Source: Lenzites betulinus
Taxonomy: Eukaryota > Basidiomycota > Agaricomycetes > Polyporales > Polyporaceae
DNA length: 64,000 nucleotides
Direction of reading: 5' to 3'
NCBI GenBank assembly: GCA_022264855.1
Contig: JABYQU010000001.1
Coordinates: forward strand, 1,364,001-1,428,000
The notes beneath the pieces were generated by a model. The model ran no database searches. It was not told the DNA's origin and was given only the letters and a program-made list of their open reading frames with translations. This document shows positions 11,604-22,596 of the stretch, in pieces; position 1 is the stretch's first letter, and each line of letters begins with the position of its first letter. Made by a program: the position numbers and the translations under genes.

Positions 11604-13074
11604 TCAGCGACGAGTGTTTGAATTCAAGCCGGGCACAACAACGGTGCGCCCTGTAATTTGATGAGCCGTCAGCGAAGATAGGACGGAATTGACGTCCTCG
11701 AGTGCTGCGACCGTGACAACTGGTTTCACAATCCCCTGGAAGCGAACCCGCTTGTCAGGAGGTGACTGGAGGTAATACTGATCACCACCCACCTGAGCAA
11801 GCAGATCGAACGCGCTGCGCATGTCGTCCGGCGAGCCGTAGATAGACGAGCTCACTAGCGGCGGAGTCCGTCAGCAAGCCGCAGGTGTAGAATGCGTCAG
11901 TCATACGTACCGTCAATGTCGCTAAGGATGAGGTCCCCGGAGTCGAACGTGAGCGTTTCGGCGCTGATTCCGACCTGCGAATAAAATGGATCATGGGGCG
12001 GTCAGCGGAGCCCAGGGGCTGTCCTAAACGACCAACGACGTACGACGACGATCCTGCCGTGGCGGGCGACGCGCGCCCAGTCTACTCCCGTGCCAGTCAC
12101 CTTGAACGCTACTGCACCCTGCGACAGTGCAAAGCCTGCGTTGCACAGATTTAGTAAACGGCAGGCGCGCGACGACATCATGAGCAGCATGCGACGTACT
12201 CTGCGCGCTCGCGACAAAGTCGATCACCGTGTCGACAGAGAACGTCCCGTTGCCGACAACATCCGTGAAGTCTATCGGGTCGAACGCTTGCTCTGCACCG
12301 AGGGAGAGCGCAAGTTGGCGTGCCTCAGGGCGGATGTCCACTACGAATACTGTCGCTCCCAGGTGTTTCGCGAGCTGCACGGCCTGGTGCCCAAGTCCGC
12401 CGGCGCCGTAGATGAGCACCCGGTCGCCCTGCTTGACTTGCGCGTTATTGTTCACGGCGTTGAAGACCGTCGTGAGTGAGTCGGTCGCGACCGTTGCGAC
12501 CTCGGGTGCCAGGCCGTCCGGCTGTCCGGTGGGACTAACTGTTAGCGCGGAGCATACCGATGGGTTGAGGGTGAGGACGCACCACGGGGATTAGCTGAAA
12601 CTGGTTAACGACGACGAATTCGGCATAGCCGCCGTCGCGACCGAGGCCGTTCTGTTCGTTGACCGGGTCGGTGCTCGTGGGGTCGAAGAGGTGAACGCCG
12701 TAGAGCTGGGACGTGCTGATGTTGCTCAGCACACCCGGTCCAATCCTGGTGAAGGGAGAGGCGTATCAGAGCGGGGAGAGTCCGCGTAAAGAGGAGAGTC
12801 AAGCATACTGGACAGGCGTGCCAATGATTTCGTGACCCATCACGTAGGTGCGGGGGTCGGGGCGGGCAGCGGAGATGAAGAAGACGTCGGTGTGGCACAC
12901 GCCGCAGGCAGCGACCTTGAGCACGACCTCGCCTTCCTCAGCGGTGGGCACGGGGAAGTTGGGGTTCATGACAAGGCTGTTGTTCCCGGGCGTGTAGACG
13001 GCGGCGAGCATAGTGTCGGCCACCGCCATCGAGGCGAGCGTGAACAGGCTGGCGAGTGTAGCGATTGCGAACAT
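11604..13074 (-). CDS. zinc-type alcohol dehydrogenase with secretory leader (copy B)
   Basis: Paralogue of copy A with the same seven-exon structure: 13074-12809, 12745-12583, 12521-12200, 12135-12044, 11974-11911, 11854-11793 and 11735-11604, giving 366 aa. The leader is MFAIATLASLFTLASMAVA, then DTMLAAVYTPGNNS. Zinc and active-site motifs CGVCHTD and GHEIIG are intact, as is the cofactor site YGAGGLGHQAVQLAK. The C-terminus is three codons shorter than in copies C and D and ends NSNTRR. It lies in the same orientation as copy A, about 1.5 kb upstream of it, so these two form a tandem pair. No disabling change was found, and it is expected to be functional. Confidence 0.9.
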
Positions 13075-13164
13075 GGTGTATGGCCAGTGAGTGCGAGAGG
13101 TGGTGCTGTTGGTGCTGTGAGAACTCCTGAGGTGGATTGTCTGCCTCGAGCAATGTCGAGGGCA

Positions 13165-13171
13165 TTTTATA
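13165..13171 (-). promoter_or_regulatory. TATA box of ADH copy B
   Basis: TATAAAA about 91 bp upstream of the ATG on the minus strand, followed by the same ATGCCCTCGACATTGCTC block as in copy A. The conserved block suggests shared transcriptional control of the paralogues. Confidence 0.7.
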
Positions 13172-15134
13172 CGTCTCCAGGTTGCACCGGATGTTGACGC
13201 AACTTCCTCCGATGGATATGGACTCGGATGCAACAATAATACTGCAATATTCTACATTTGCATACTCCCAGAACATCGGGCGCTCACGGACTGGGACACG
13301 ATATCATCTTGCCATAGATGTGTACCTGCTGCAACAGTGAGCACAGAAGTTGCCAGTGAAACCGGGACCATCTCGCTTACATTTTCTGCATTTGCGCAGC
13401 GCCCGCTACATTCAACAAGACCTGATTTGTGACACTGCTCACTTGGCCACATCATGCACTTGGAATGTCCATGGTATCATTGGCCTGGTCGCTTCCACCG
13501 CATCTCAACGTCGACACTCCGTGAAGCACGCCACCGTGCTTACGTAGTCGACGTAGTCGAAAGATAGGACCGGCGGGATGTATATAACAACCCACAGATA
13601 CGCACGGGACTGTGTCTATTCTTCGTAAGTGGATGTCGAGTTTGTCGGCGGAGGAGTTCTAGTTAATCGTTCATTCTGATAATGAAGTGTAAGCTTCTGA
13701 CGCGGAAGCGTTCAAGACAAGGACACACCGGCGAGGTCTGGCTGAATTTACGTCCAACATCACGGGCACTCTCCCGATGAGTGGTCGGAAGTTTTCCCTC
13801 TCTGTGCTTTGCTTACGTACTCCCAAAAGATATGTCGGCGCTGACATCTGGACAGTGACCGGCAGACTAAGCCCCCCTTCACGGAGGTCCGTCAACGGGG
13901 CCTTAGATCGCGCCGAGCCGTGTTGAATACCAGCCGCGGGCGCTGACTTTGTGCATGTGCATAGTCTTAATCGCCTGTGTAAAGCGATAAGATCGATCGG
14001 GCTACTCGGGATGGGCACGCGTACCTAATGTAGGTCCATACAATAGTTCCAAAATTGACTGGAGAGCTGTGTGGCCGCCCGGCGGTACGTAGCACATGTT
14101 GTTTTTACGTCAAGCTTCAACTTTGAAAACTTAACGTGCAACAGCGGCGGAGTGTGACACAGAACTTGCGAATGGCCGCGTGTCCTTCAGTAGCATCGTG
14201 TTGGGAGGCCGGAGGCCGATGGTACCGGTGTCACCTACCAGTACTAGCTCCCGCCCAGATACAGATAGGCGAGAGCGGTATGATAGACCGGAATATTGGC
14301 CACCTCCTCGTCGGAGCGCGCTCTGATAGGTGTGAACAGCTAATATGAGACGCACAAGCTGAGCGCCGGCCATTGGCATGGCGGCCACCTTCAATCTATA
14401 GATCGTCAGCGCCGGCCTACTTGCAGAACACAGAGCTTCCCATAAGAAAACTCACCCTCCGTCTGACTAGAGCGCACTGTGATTCAAATCACACATCCGT
14501 TCGCCTGCAAATCGCAGTCTGGTTCGAGATACTATTTGCTATCAGAGTGGTGCATGAACTGGAAATACTCAGACGAGAACCGCCCCTCCAAGGTGGAGAG
14601 AGCATCAAATGAGTCAATGCACGAGATTCAATGAAGAGTGTCTGGTGCATGGGTTGACTACTTCTCCCATGGATGTGCCCACATGTGAAGCACGAGCACA
14701 GTAGTTCTGCGGCGCTGGCCAGTGTAGCAGATCCGACCCTGACACCATACGCTGTTTCGTGTGCTCAGAGAGAGTGACCCGTGTACGTATATCTGGAACT
14801 ACGTGCCTTCGAACTGGACCACCGTGGAGGACCATAGCTATTTCGAAATGAGAGTCAGAGAGAAGGTCGCATTATATGTTTAAGCGCGGAAACTCGGCGC
14901 GTGGTTGGGACGCGTCGGGTTGTCCGGCGCTCGTTTAACACTTGAGCTTGCTCCTCACTTTCACCAGCTTCATAGCGACCGCGACAGGACATACTAACAG
15001 GTTTGAGAGTCTTTTGAATCTGGCAGAATGCACTACTTGACCGTCTACGTCGGCCACCGCCTTCTCAGGAGCCCTGAGTTACAAATTCAATACAAGGCCT
15101 CCACACCCGATCACCTCTTCCTTGCCCTCCTCCG
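13172..15134. other. gene-free stretch between ADH copy B and COG2
   Basis: Nearly 2 kb without a recognisable gene, RNA or clear repeat. Only short non-conserved frames occur. The last few hundred bases must contain the COG2 promoter; no TATA box was seen there. Confidence 0.45.
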
Positions 15135-18100
15135 ATGAATGTTGTTAAAAGCCCTGACGACAGCGCACGGGACCCCTACGAGCTAGATCGACTTGCAGAA
15201 GAGCTAGTCGCGCGCGAGACCTACCGTGCCAGTCACCGGCAGCCGCAGTCATCTGGCGTGGACGCCAATTACGAGGCTTCAGAGGTCGAACGTGCTCTAC
15301 CACTATATGTACCACTCTCGCATGACGACACATACCTATCCGCACCTGTCTTTGATGTCGAGCAGTTTCTGCTCTCGCGGGCGTACACATCCCTTCCCGA
15401 CCTTCGCGCGGAGCTCAGAGACTATCTTGCTGCGCTTAAAGAGGAGCTTGTGAAACTCATAAATGACGACTATGAGGCCTTCATCAGCCTTAGCACGGAC
15501 CTGCGTGGAGAGGGCACACGGTTGGAGAGTCTGAAGCGTCCCCTGGGAGATCTGAAGGCGCATGTTCTGGTGCGTTGTAAGTTCTTCCAACTCTCTTACT
15601 CCTCTTAACCATGTTCTGTGGCATTTCGTAGGAATCAAGGCAAACGCTGCAAGATATCCAAAACGAGACGAAGCAGAAGCTGGACCGTCGTGCAGCCATT
15701 CGAGAGGAGAAGGCATTTCTTCATTCACTATTGAAGATCTCAGAATCCATTACCCGCCTAGAGTCGTTGCTTCTTATATCCTCGCCCGGAGATGAGGAGA
15801 AGGATCAGTCCAATCTAGGGGGACTGCCAATGACATCGCGAACGGATACGGAGGGAGATGATAGGTTAGTCTGTGCTTCAGCAATGTGCATTTCTCGGCG
15901 CACATACCCTATATTTGTAGGTCTCGTGGTAATCGCGCGAAACACATAGCTCGTGTTGCTGCGGAGTACACGCAGCTCCTATACCACGTCTCGCGTGCGA
16001 ACGCGGAGCCTTGCGCATTCATTGACGAGTCGCAATGGGTTTGTGAGCTGTCCCTCCCGATGTTTTACCTCTCCATCGCTGATATGCGCCTTTTTAGCGT
16101 GTCGATCGCATAAAGTCTACCTTGTCATTTGATCTTGACCATCTATTTGCTGCCACATTGAGTGCACTCGTAGGCGGCAAGGACCATGGCGGTAAGACGA
16201 GCAGAATAAGCGAGACTGAAAAGTCGAAGCTGTATGCGGACGCGACGGAATGTCTACGCACGTACGACATGCTTGGACTATGGCGCGACGCGGAGGACGT
16301 CATTCGGCGCGAGGTTTTGCGTGACTTTATTAAGAAGGTAAAACAGTTTTTCCATAATCAAGCTCCAGCTAACTGTCGAATGCAGACTCTGTACCCCGGA
16401 GCGCTGTCTGCACCCCGCTCGCCAATTGTTCCCCATACTCCATTCGCCCCGTCCGGACGCCCACACTCTCCGGGCCCTCCACAAACTGCGTCCCTTCCAC
16501 CTCGCACGCCGTACACGCCATTTACCGCCTTTGCATCAAAGCAGAATCCTTTCGAAGTTGCACTACGTGCTGATGGTAGTGCAACCGCCGGGTCACTTGC
16601 GTCCACTGCCATCCTTGATGAAACTGACGATCCACTCGCCGCGCTATACAACACCATCCTCCGCTATGTGGACCGGGATGTCCGGCGGCTCATGGAAATC
16701 GCCGAAGCGGTCTGCGTCAAGTCAGGATCACGCGAACGGCGCAGTGGGAACACTGACGAGCGGCCTGGGTTTGACATAATGGCGAATGTGGTCTGGGCGG
16801 AGGTTGGCCGAGCGCTGATGGACGAACTGGGGAACGTTATCTTTGCGGCGGGGAGCCCCGATGATTTCCGCAAGGCACGTTCATTTACGCTCATCCTGGT
16901 CCGGACGAGTCCGGCTATTGAAGGGCAGCGGCTGATGGATTTGCAGCACCACGAGACGACACAAGCATTCATTCGCGCGCTGGAGTTCCTGGCGCCGTCG
17001 GTGCGGTCCGTAGAAGCCATGCGGAAGCACATCGTCTTCGCGTCCTTCGAGCGGCGATGGCAGTTGCCGGTGTATTTCCAGCTACGATGGAAGGAGATCG
17101 TGTCCAAACTCGAAGAGGCGCTCGCGACGACGAGGCTCGAGCGCGCAACGAACAAAAGTGCGGATACTTTGGTCATACGCACCCTGTTGCATTCATTACT
17201 AACGACTGGCCACCTTAGCACCATTCGTTACGGCACAGGCGGCTGCAGTATATGATGCTCTAAGGGCGTGCTGGAGCGCGGAAGTATTCATCCCTGAGCT
17301 GAGTGCACGCTTCTGGCGATTCACGCTACAGGTAAGCACGTAAAATTTGCACTTTGCAATACAGATTCTCAAGCGCATGCAGATTCTCAGCAGGTATCGC
17401 ACATGGCTCGACAAGAGCTTGCCGCCGCTAGAGCCTCCGCCCAAGGTGGTGGCGGCGGTGGCGGCCGCCGAGCGCGTGGGCGCTGTGAGTGGTGTACGCA
17501 ATGTAGCGGAAGGATTATATTAACTCCGGTTTTCTGATGCAGACAGCTGGATCAGCTGCGAGTATTCGAGCGTCGACGCCAGTGCCGGCCGAGGCGGCAT
17601 CGGCGGAGAGCATTGCCGCGGACGAAGCGCTCCTGCAGCAGTTCGCCACAGCGGTTACAGACCTGAAGGCGATGGAGGCGCAGACGACGCGGCTCTGGCG
17701 AGAGGAGCTGAGTGCTCTGCTGCCTGATGCGTCGCCAGATGACGACGACAACGAGCAGCGTGTTTCTCCTGAAGGTGTGTAGACCCCGCTCGTACGTTCT
17801 GCCTCCCACAGATATTGATTGGTTTCCTAAAGATGCTCTCTACCACTCGCTCTCAAAGCTCACGTCTCTAGTACCCACGCTGCTCAACCAGATTGTGCTC
17901 ATCCTGTCGCGCCGCGCGTGCGACGCGCTGCTCTCGATGCGCTCGATCCCGTCGCAGTTCCGGGCGATGTCTACAAGCAAGCGCATGCCAACGGAGCCTA
18001 GCTACTTTGTATCGCTAATCTTCAAGCACACGAAGGCTTTCTTTGGGATCCAATCCGTTGAGGGGCCTGGGGCGGCACTGAAGGACACATTCCTCGCGTC

Positions 18101-18457
18101 GGTCGCGACGGACGTGTTCGAGCTCGTCACGCAGCGGTACATATTCTTCCTGTCGGCGATGAAGAAAACGGAGGAGTCGCTCCGGCGGCTGAAGAAGGGC
18201 AAGAAGTCGACGTACTCATTGTTCGGATCGAGCGGGCGCGACGACGACGGGCGTGCGGACGAGGAAAAGATCCGGACGCAGATGGCGCTGGATGTGGAGG
18301 CGTTCGGCAGGGAGGCGGAGGCACTCGGCGTGGTTGTGCAGGAGAATGCGGCGTACCGCAGTCTGGTAGAAATGGCGCGCTCGAGTTTGACGGAAGGTGA
18401 ATATCGAATATCTGCATTCTGCATTTGTGCGAGCACTGACAATGTCCAGAAACCTGA
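15135..18457 (+). CDS. COG2: conserved oligomeric Golgi complex subunit 2
   Basis: Subunit of the COG tether that captures retrograde vesicles at the Golgi. Exons: 15135-15569, 15632-15864, 15921-16038, 16098-16337, 16386-17157, 17219-17331, 17365-17484, 17543-17774, 17812-18396 and 18450-18457, giving 951 aa. The N-terminal COG2 domain includes VFDVEQFLLSR and LRDYLAALKEELVKLINDDY with a following coiled coil (ETKQKLDRRAAIREEKAFL). The C-terminal COG2_C region includes WFPKDALYHSLSKL and FELVTQRYIFFLSAMKKTEE. A proline/serine-rich insert at about residues 345-395 is likely disordered. The intron after exon 4 is 48 bp with a CTAAC branch site and no in-frame stop, so a read-through form is possible. 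The last exon is only 8 nt; retaining the preceding intron would give a slightly longer tail. Confidence 0.9.
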
Positions 18458-19546
18458 GACCTAGGCATGCCATTGTATCCGCTCACAGCTACCAGTACAG
18501 GGGATTGCCAATATACCGGTCTATCATCGCTCGCTCGCTCATGTGCCTGGGAAGTGACCCGCGTCTTAAGCGCACACAGGTATCGTCGACTTACGGCTTC
18601 CATCATGATGGTGCGTGTGCTGAAGGGTAAGAGTAAGCCCACAAGTCACACGTTGGATAATAGACAGCTGGTCTACGTCAAGCTTCCGAGCTTGACGTAA
18701 GTACCCCATGTGCTCTACAGATCGCTGTGCCACGGTCAACCACTTCACCGGTCAATAAGGAATGGATCCATTGTACTGTCAGGTACGCGTGCGTACTCCG
18801 ATAACCCCGACCAGCCTCATCGCTTCTTACGAGTCGACAGAATCACGCTCGTGCATGTATTAACCAGCCGTGTGTACACTGACTACAGTGGTGAGCACAT
18901 TGAAATGCAAGCTGGACGCGTTCACTCACCATTATCATTGTTCTAACCTGACCATGCTCTGCATCCCAGAGTGCATGCCCTCGGCTTTTCCCCGACGGGC
19001 CCAAGTTACACGTCGGATAATTGAACTGTCGCCGGTCCAGTTGAACTGTGCTTCCGAATCCGCCGTGTCGCCGAGTTGGCATTGCGTGAAGAACGCCGAT
19101 GAGTGTAAGGTGGGCTCGGCGGAGCGTACATCGTCTCACGCACGATATCACGTTCATGTTCTTTGTAAGTGCCTGTTGAAATTGCAGTCAGTGGAATAGT
19201 TCAAGTTGATGGCCTAGTACCCTGATAGTCGGATCCATGCTTCCAATGCTGACGAGGCCAGGACTAATGCACGTAGTGCCGGGTGGAAAGGTTACGTTGA
19301 GGACCACTACCCCCAGGGCAAGAAGTTTACAGCAGCAATATTGCTAGCGCTCTTCACAATTGGAAAACTTATGCCGATGCTGCCTCGGCATGACCTGGAT
19401 GCTAGCCATGTTTCCCGTCGACGGAGGTCATTCGGTGTAGTGAGAATATCTGCCTTTGGTCATTGAAATTTCCTTGTTGGCATGCGGGACCTCATAATTC
19501 ATTCATGGTCGAAGGTAGCGTCAACATCCAGTTCCACCTGGAGGTG
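18458..19546. other. gene-free stretch between COG2 and ADH copy C
   Basis: About 1.1 kb. It contains one strong hairpin (listed separately) and the 5' flank of ADH copy C. Two segments (around 18640 and 19005) share the pattern CAC(A)CGT-GGATAAT. No gene recognised. Confidence 0.45.
18674..18699. repeat. perfect 11-bp inverted repeat (hairpin)
   Basis: TACGTCAAGCT, a 4-nt spacer TCCG, then AGCTTGACGTA. It lies about 220 bp downstream of the COG2 stop. It could be a small transposon relic or a structured 3' element. There is no U-tract, so it is not a typical terminator. Confidence 0.6.
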
Positions 19547-19591
19547 TATAAGAGGCCTCGACATTGCTCTGCAGTCGACATTGCTCTGCAG
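19547..19591 (+). promoter_or_regulatory. TATA box and duplicated 17-bp block of ADH copy C
   Basis: TATAAG at 19547-19552, about 100 bp before the ATG, is followed by the family core block CTCGACATTGCTC. In this copy TCGACATTGCTCTGCAG occurs twice in direct tandem (19558-19574 and 19575-19591). Copies A and B have one unit. The duplication lies where transcription start or 5' leader sequence is expected. Confidence 0.7.
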
Positions 19592-19649
19592 AAAGCAACC
19601 CACCTCAGGGATTCTACAAACACCAACCTCCTGCACTAGTACTCACATC

Positions 19650-21136
19650 ATGTTCGCAGTAACGACACTCGCCAGCCTGTTCACGCTCGCCTCGATGGCG
19701 GTGGCCGACACTATGCTCGCCGCCGTCTACACTCCCGGGAACAACAGCCTCGTAATGAACCCAGACTTCCCCGTGCCCACCGCTGGGGATGGCCAGGTCG
19801 TGCTCAAGGTCGCTGCCTGCGGCGTGTGCCACACCGACGTTTTCCTGCTCTCCGCCGCTCACCCAGATCCCCGCACCTACATCATGGGCCACGAAATTGT
19901 CGGCACGCCTGTCCAGTATGCTTGACTCTCTTCCCTCGATTCACGTTCCTCTGTCTCTGATACGCCTCCCATTCCACTAGACTTGGAGCGGGCGTGCTGA
20001 GCAACATCAGCACCTCCCAGCTCTACGGCGTGCACCTCTTCGACCCTACGAGCCCCGACCCGATCGCCTTCCAGACCGGTGTCGGCCTCGACGGCGGCTA
20101 CGCAGAGTTCGTCGTCGTCAACCAGTTCCAGCTTATCCCGGTGGTGCGTAGGGTCTTGATCATGCCGGTGTGCTTCATGCTGATCCCTGCGGTGGCAGCC
20201 GGACGGCCTGGCCCCCGAGATCGCCACGGTGGCGACGGACTCGCTCACAACGGTCTTCAACGCGGTCAACAACAACGCGCAAGTTGCGCAGGGCGACCGC
20301 GTGCTCATCTACGGCGTCGGCGGGCTTGGGCACCAGGCCGTGCAGCTCGCGAAGCACCTGGGAGCGACAGTGTTCGCGGTTGACATCCGCCCCGAGGCAC
20401 GTCAACTTGCGCTCTCTCTCGGTGCGGAGCAGGCGTTCGATCTGGAGGACTTCACCAATGTGGTCAATAACGGGACGTTCTCTGTCGACACGGTGGTCGA
20501 CTTTGTCGCGAGCGCGCAGAGTACGTATACGCAACATGTGGCTTCTGGGTGAACGGCGCCCCCGGCTGATGGCTCTATCCCTCAGGCTTCACGCTGTCGC
20601 AGGCCGCGGTGGCGTTGAAGGCGACTAATGGGGTGGACTGGGCACGCGTCGCAAGGCACGGGAAGATCATTCTGGTATGTTGTTGGTCGTCCATTGCAAG
20701 CGACTCGACAGGTTTTGCTGACCGCGTGGACCCGCTTGCAGGTTGGATTCAGCGCCGATACGCTCTGGTTCGACTCTGCAGACTTGATCACTGCCGACGT
20801 CGCTGGTACGTGTGCTCGACGCGAATATTGTGGATCTACGTGGCTTGCTGACAGGCTTTGATTGCGCTACCAGTGATTTCGTCTGTGTACGGTTCGCCGG
20901 ACGACATGCGCAGCGCGTTCGATCTGCTGGCTCAGGTATGTCTCTGCTACTACTTGTCCGATTCGCTTTGTTCTGATAAGCTTTCTCGCACACAGGGGAT
21001 TGTGAAGCCAGTCGTCAACGTCGCGCCGCTTGAAGATGTTAACTCGGTCCTGTCCTCGCTGACGGCTCACCAGATCACCGGGCGCATGGCTGTCGTTCCA
21101 GGTTTAGTACAGTTCAACGCCACGAGCGGCCGCTGA
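19650..21136 (+). CDS. zinc-type alcohol dehydrogenase with secretory leader (copy C)
   Basis: Third intact ADH paralogue, opposite in strand to A and B. Exons: 19650-19915, 19981-20143, 20199-20520, 20586-20674, 20742-20805, 20874-20935 and 20996-21136, giving 368 aa. Residues 1-19 form a hydrophobic leader ending in ASMAVA; canonical ADH sequence starts at Met22 (MLAAVYTPGNN). Likely zinc ligands are Cys60 (CGVCHTD), His81 with Glu82 (GHEIVG) and Asp157 in the position often held by Cys. Cofactor motif GVGGLG is at residues 182-187, followed by AVDIRPEARQ. The structural-zinc cysteines are absent; in their place is a short segment with a sequon (LSNISTSQL). C-terminal sequence FNATSGR adds another sequon. 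Substrate is unknown; small primary alcohols or aromatic aldehydes are possible. Confidence 0.92.
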
Positions 21137-21275
21137 GAGACACTAGCATTATAGCAAGCAAAGCCGAACTTGTTGTCAATAGGGAGTACGAGTGTCGAGT
21201 TATCGCGAATCGTTATACAGCCGTATAGCCAATTTCCCTCCAGCACGAGACATCTTTGTCTGAAGTGTAGTTGTT

Positions 21276-21366
21276 ATTAGCGAACGCGGGTGAGCGAGAG
21301 CTCAGTCGGGCGTAAGGACGACTCTATTAAACTGTACCTATTAGCGAACGCGGGTGAGCGAGAGCT
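21276..21366. repeat. two direct copies of a 27-bp repeat
   Basis: ATTAGCGAACGCGGGTGAGC followed by GAGAGCT occurs at 21276-21302 and again at 21340-21366. The first copy runs directly into a 23-bp segment (21301-21323) that is identical to the left end of the MITE at 21421-21443. The pattern suggests an older or partial insertion of the same repeat family. Confidence 0.8.
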
Positions 21367-21420
21367 ACAGGTACGAAGTAAGTAAGTTATGTCAGTAGCA
21401 TATGAGAAGCATGTGCATAC

Positions 21421-21635
21421 CTCAGTCGGGCGTAAGGACGACTGAAGGACCCCGGCCATCCCTGCAAGAGCTCACATCCCTCGAAACCCCGAAAATGGGG
21501 CCTCCAGAGGGCCATTTTTCAGGCACAATTACCATATGTAGTAATAATTACCATAAAAGGAACCCCGAAAACGCCGTTTACAGGCGATTTTGGGATGTGA
21601 GCTCTTGGTGGATTAGCCGGGGTCCTACGACTGAG
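21421..21635. mobile_element. MITE-like element with imperfect terminal inverted repeats
   Basis: A 215-bp non-coding element. The left end begins CTCAGTCG and continues to AGGACCCCGGC, then CAAGAGCTCACATCCC. The right end is the inverse: GGGATGTGAGCTCTTG, then GCCGGGGTCCTACGACTGAG. The left arm has about 17 extra bases (GGCGTAAGGACGACTGA). The centre is AT-rich and has two CCCCGAAAA-type segments. No ORF. A clean target duplication was not found, so exact borders are uncertain by a base or two. Confidence 0.75.
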
Positions 21636-21636
21636 G

Positions 21637-22596
21637 GATTAGCGGAGTCGTAAGAAAAGTAAGTATGAGTTTAAAGTCCGTTATACGATCTACAGTAATG
21701 TGTTACCCACTTGGGCCCATATCTCAACAGTTGTCATATGGAAAACTGTCGGTGTTCATTAAGCAGCATGTTCTTCAGTTAACTGAGTCTGAGATAGACC
21801 CCAAACTGATTTTCCTACTCATATATTGAGCAGAACCCCCTTTTCTTGTGATGATGTGTACAGTGGGTTTATTTATTATAGTGCCATAGAGACCGGTTAC
21901 GGCCGAAGGTGCCACTTTGTACATGTCTACTGCGGAAACCTAACTATGGGAAATTATGGTAGCGGGGGGATGCAATGCAAGTGGGCGAGGGGGATGCAAG
22001 GGTCTATATATTACACAAGAGGGTGAAAGTGAGAGTAGACTGAAGAGAAGTAGTACTTGCACGAAGAAAGATCGGCCAGGTTGAGTGACACACCCTGCTA
22101 AAAGATTCTCGCGGTAAATGCCTAGATGAATTTAGGAGCGCATTGAACAGAGCAATCATATCATGACGTTCTAGCGATCCGGATTACCAGGGTAGTAGTA
22201 ATGCGTACCGTACCGATCTGATGGGCGTTGAGTATCTGCACAGCCTGTTATGGTAACCAAGTACGAAACACGATCGATCCAAAGGCCATGGGTATCCGGA
22301 CGTCCGGGGAGTGCCGTAGGCATCAGTGTGTATATGCTACGGACGTCTCTACTAGTTCCGTGATGCCGTATAATGCTATCATTACAATCGCTTCTCCAGT
22401 TCACTTCTTACAACCTGTAGGCTTTCGAAATACTTTGAACTTCTCTCAGGGTCTCCGGAAATACTCCCCTACATGCGACCAGTGTGGATTCTAAGCAGTC
22501 ACAACAGATTCGAGTGTAACTACTCATCCATACAGCGTGGAAGAGCGTCTGTTAGAACTGGCGAGTCGCACGAGTCTAAGCAGAAAGGCCTACGTT
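21637..22596. other. gene-free stretch left of the aldo-keto reductase
   Basis: About 960 bp, relatively AT-rich, with no recognisable gene, RNA or further copies of the MITE. It contains the 3' flank of the aldo-keto reductase. Confidence 0.45.
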
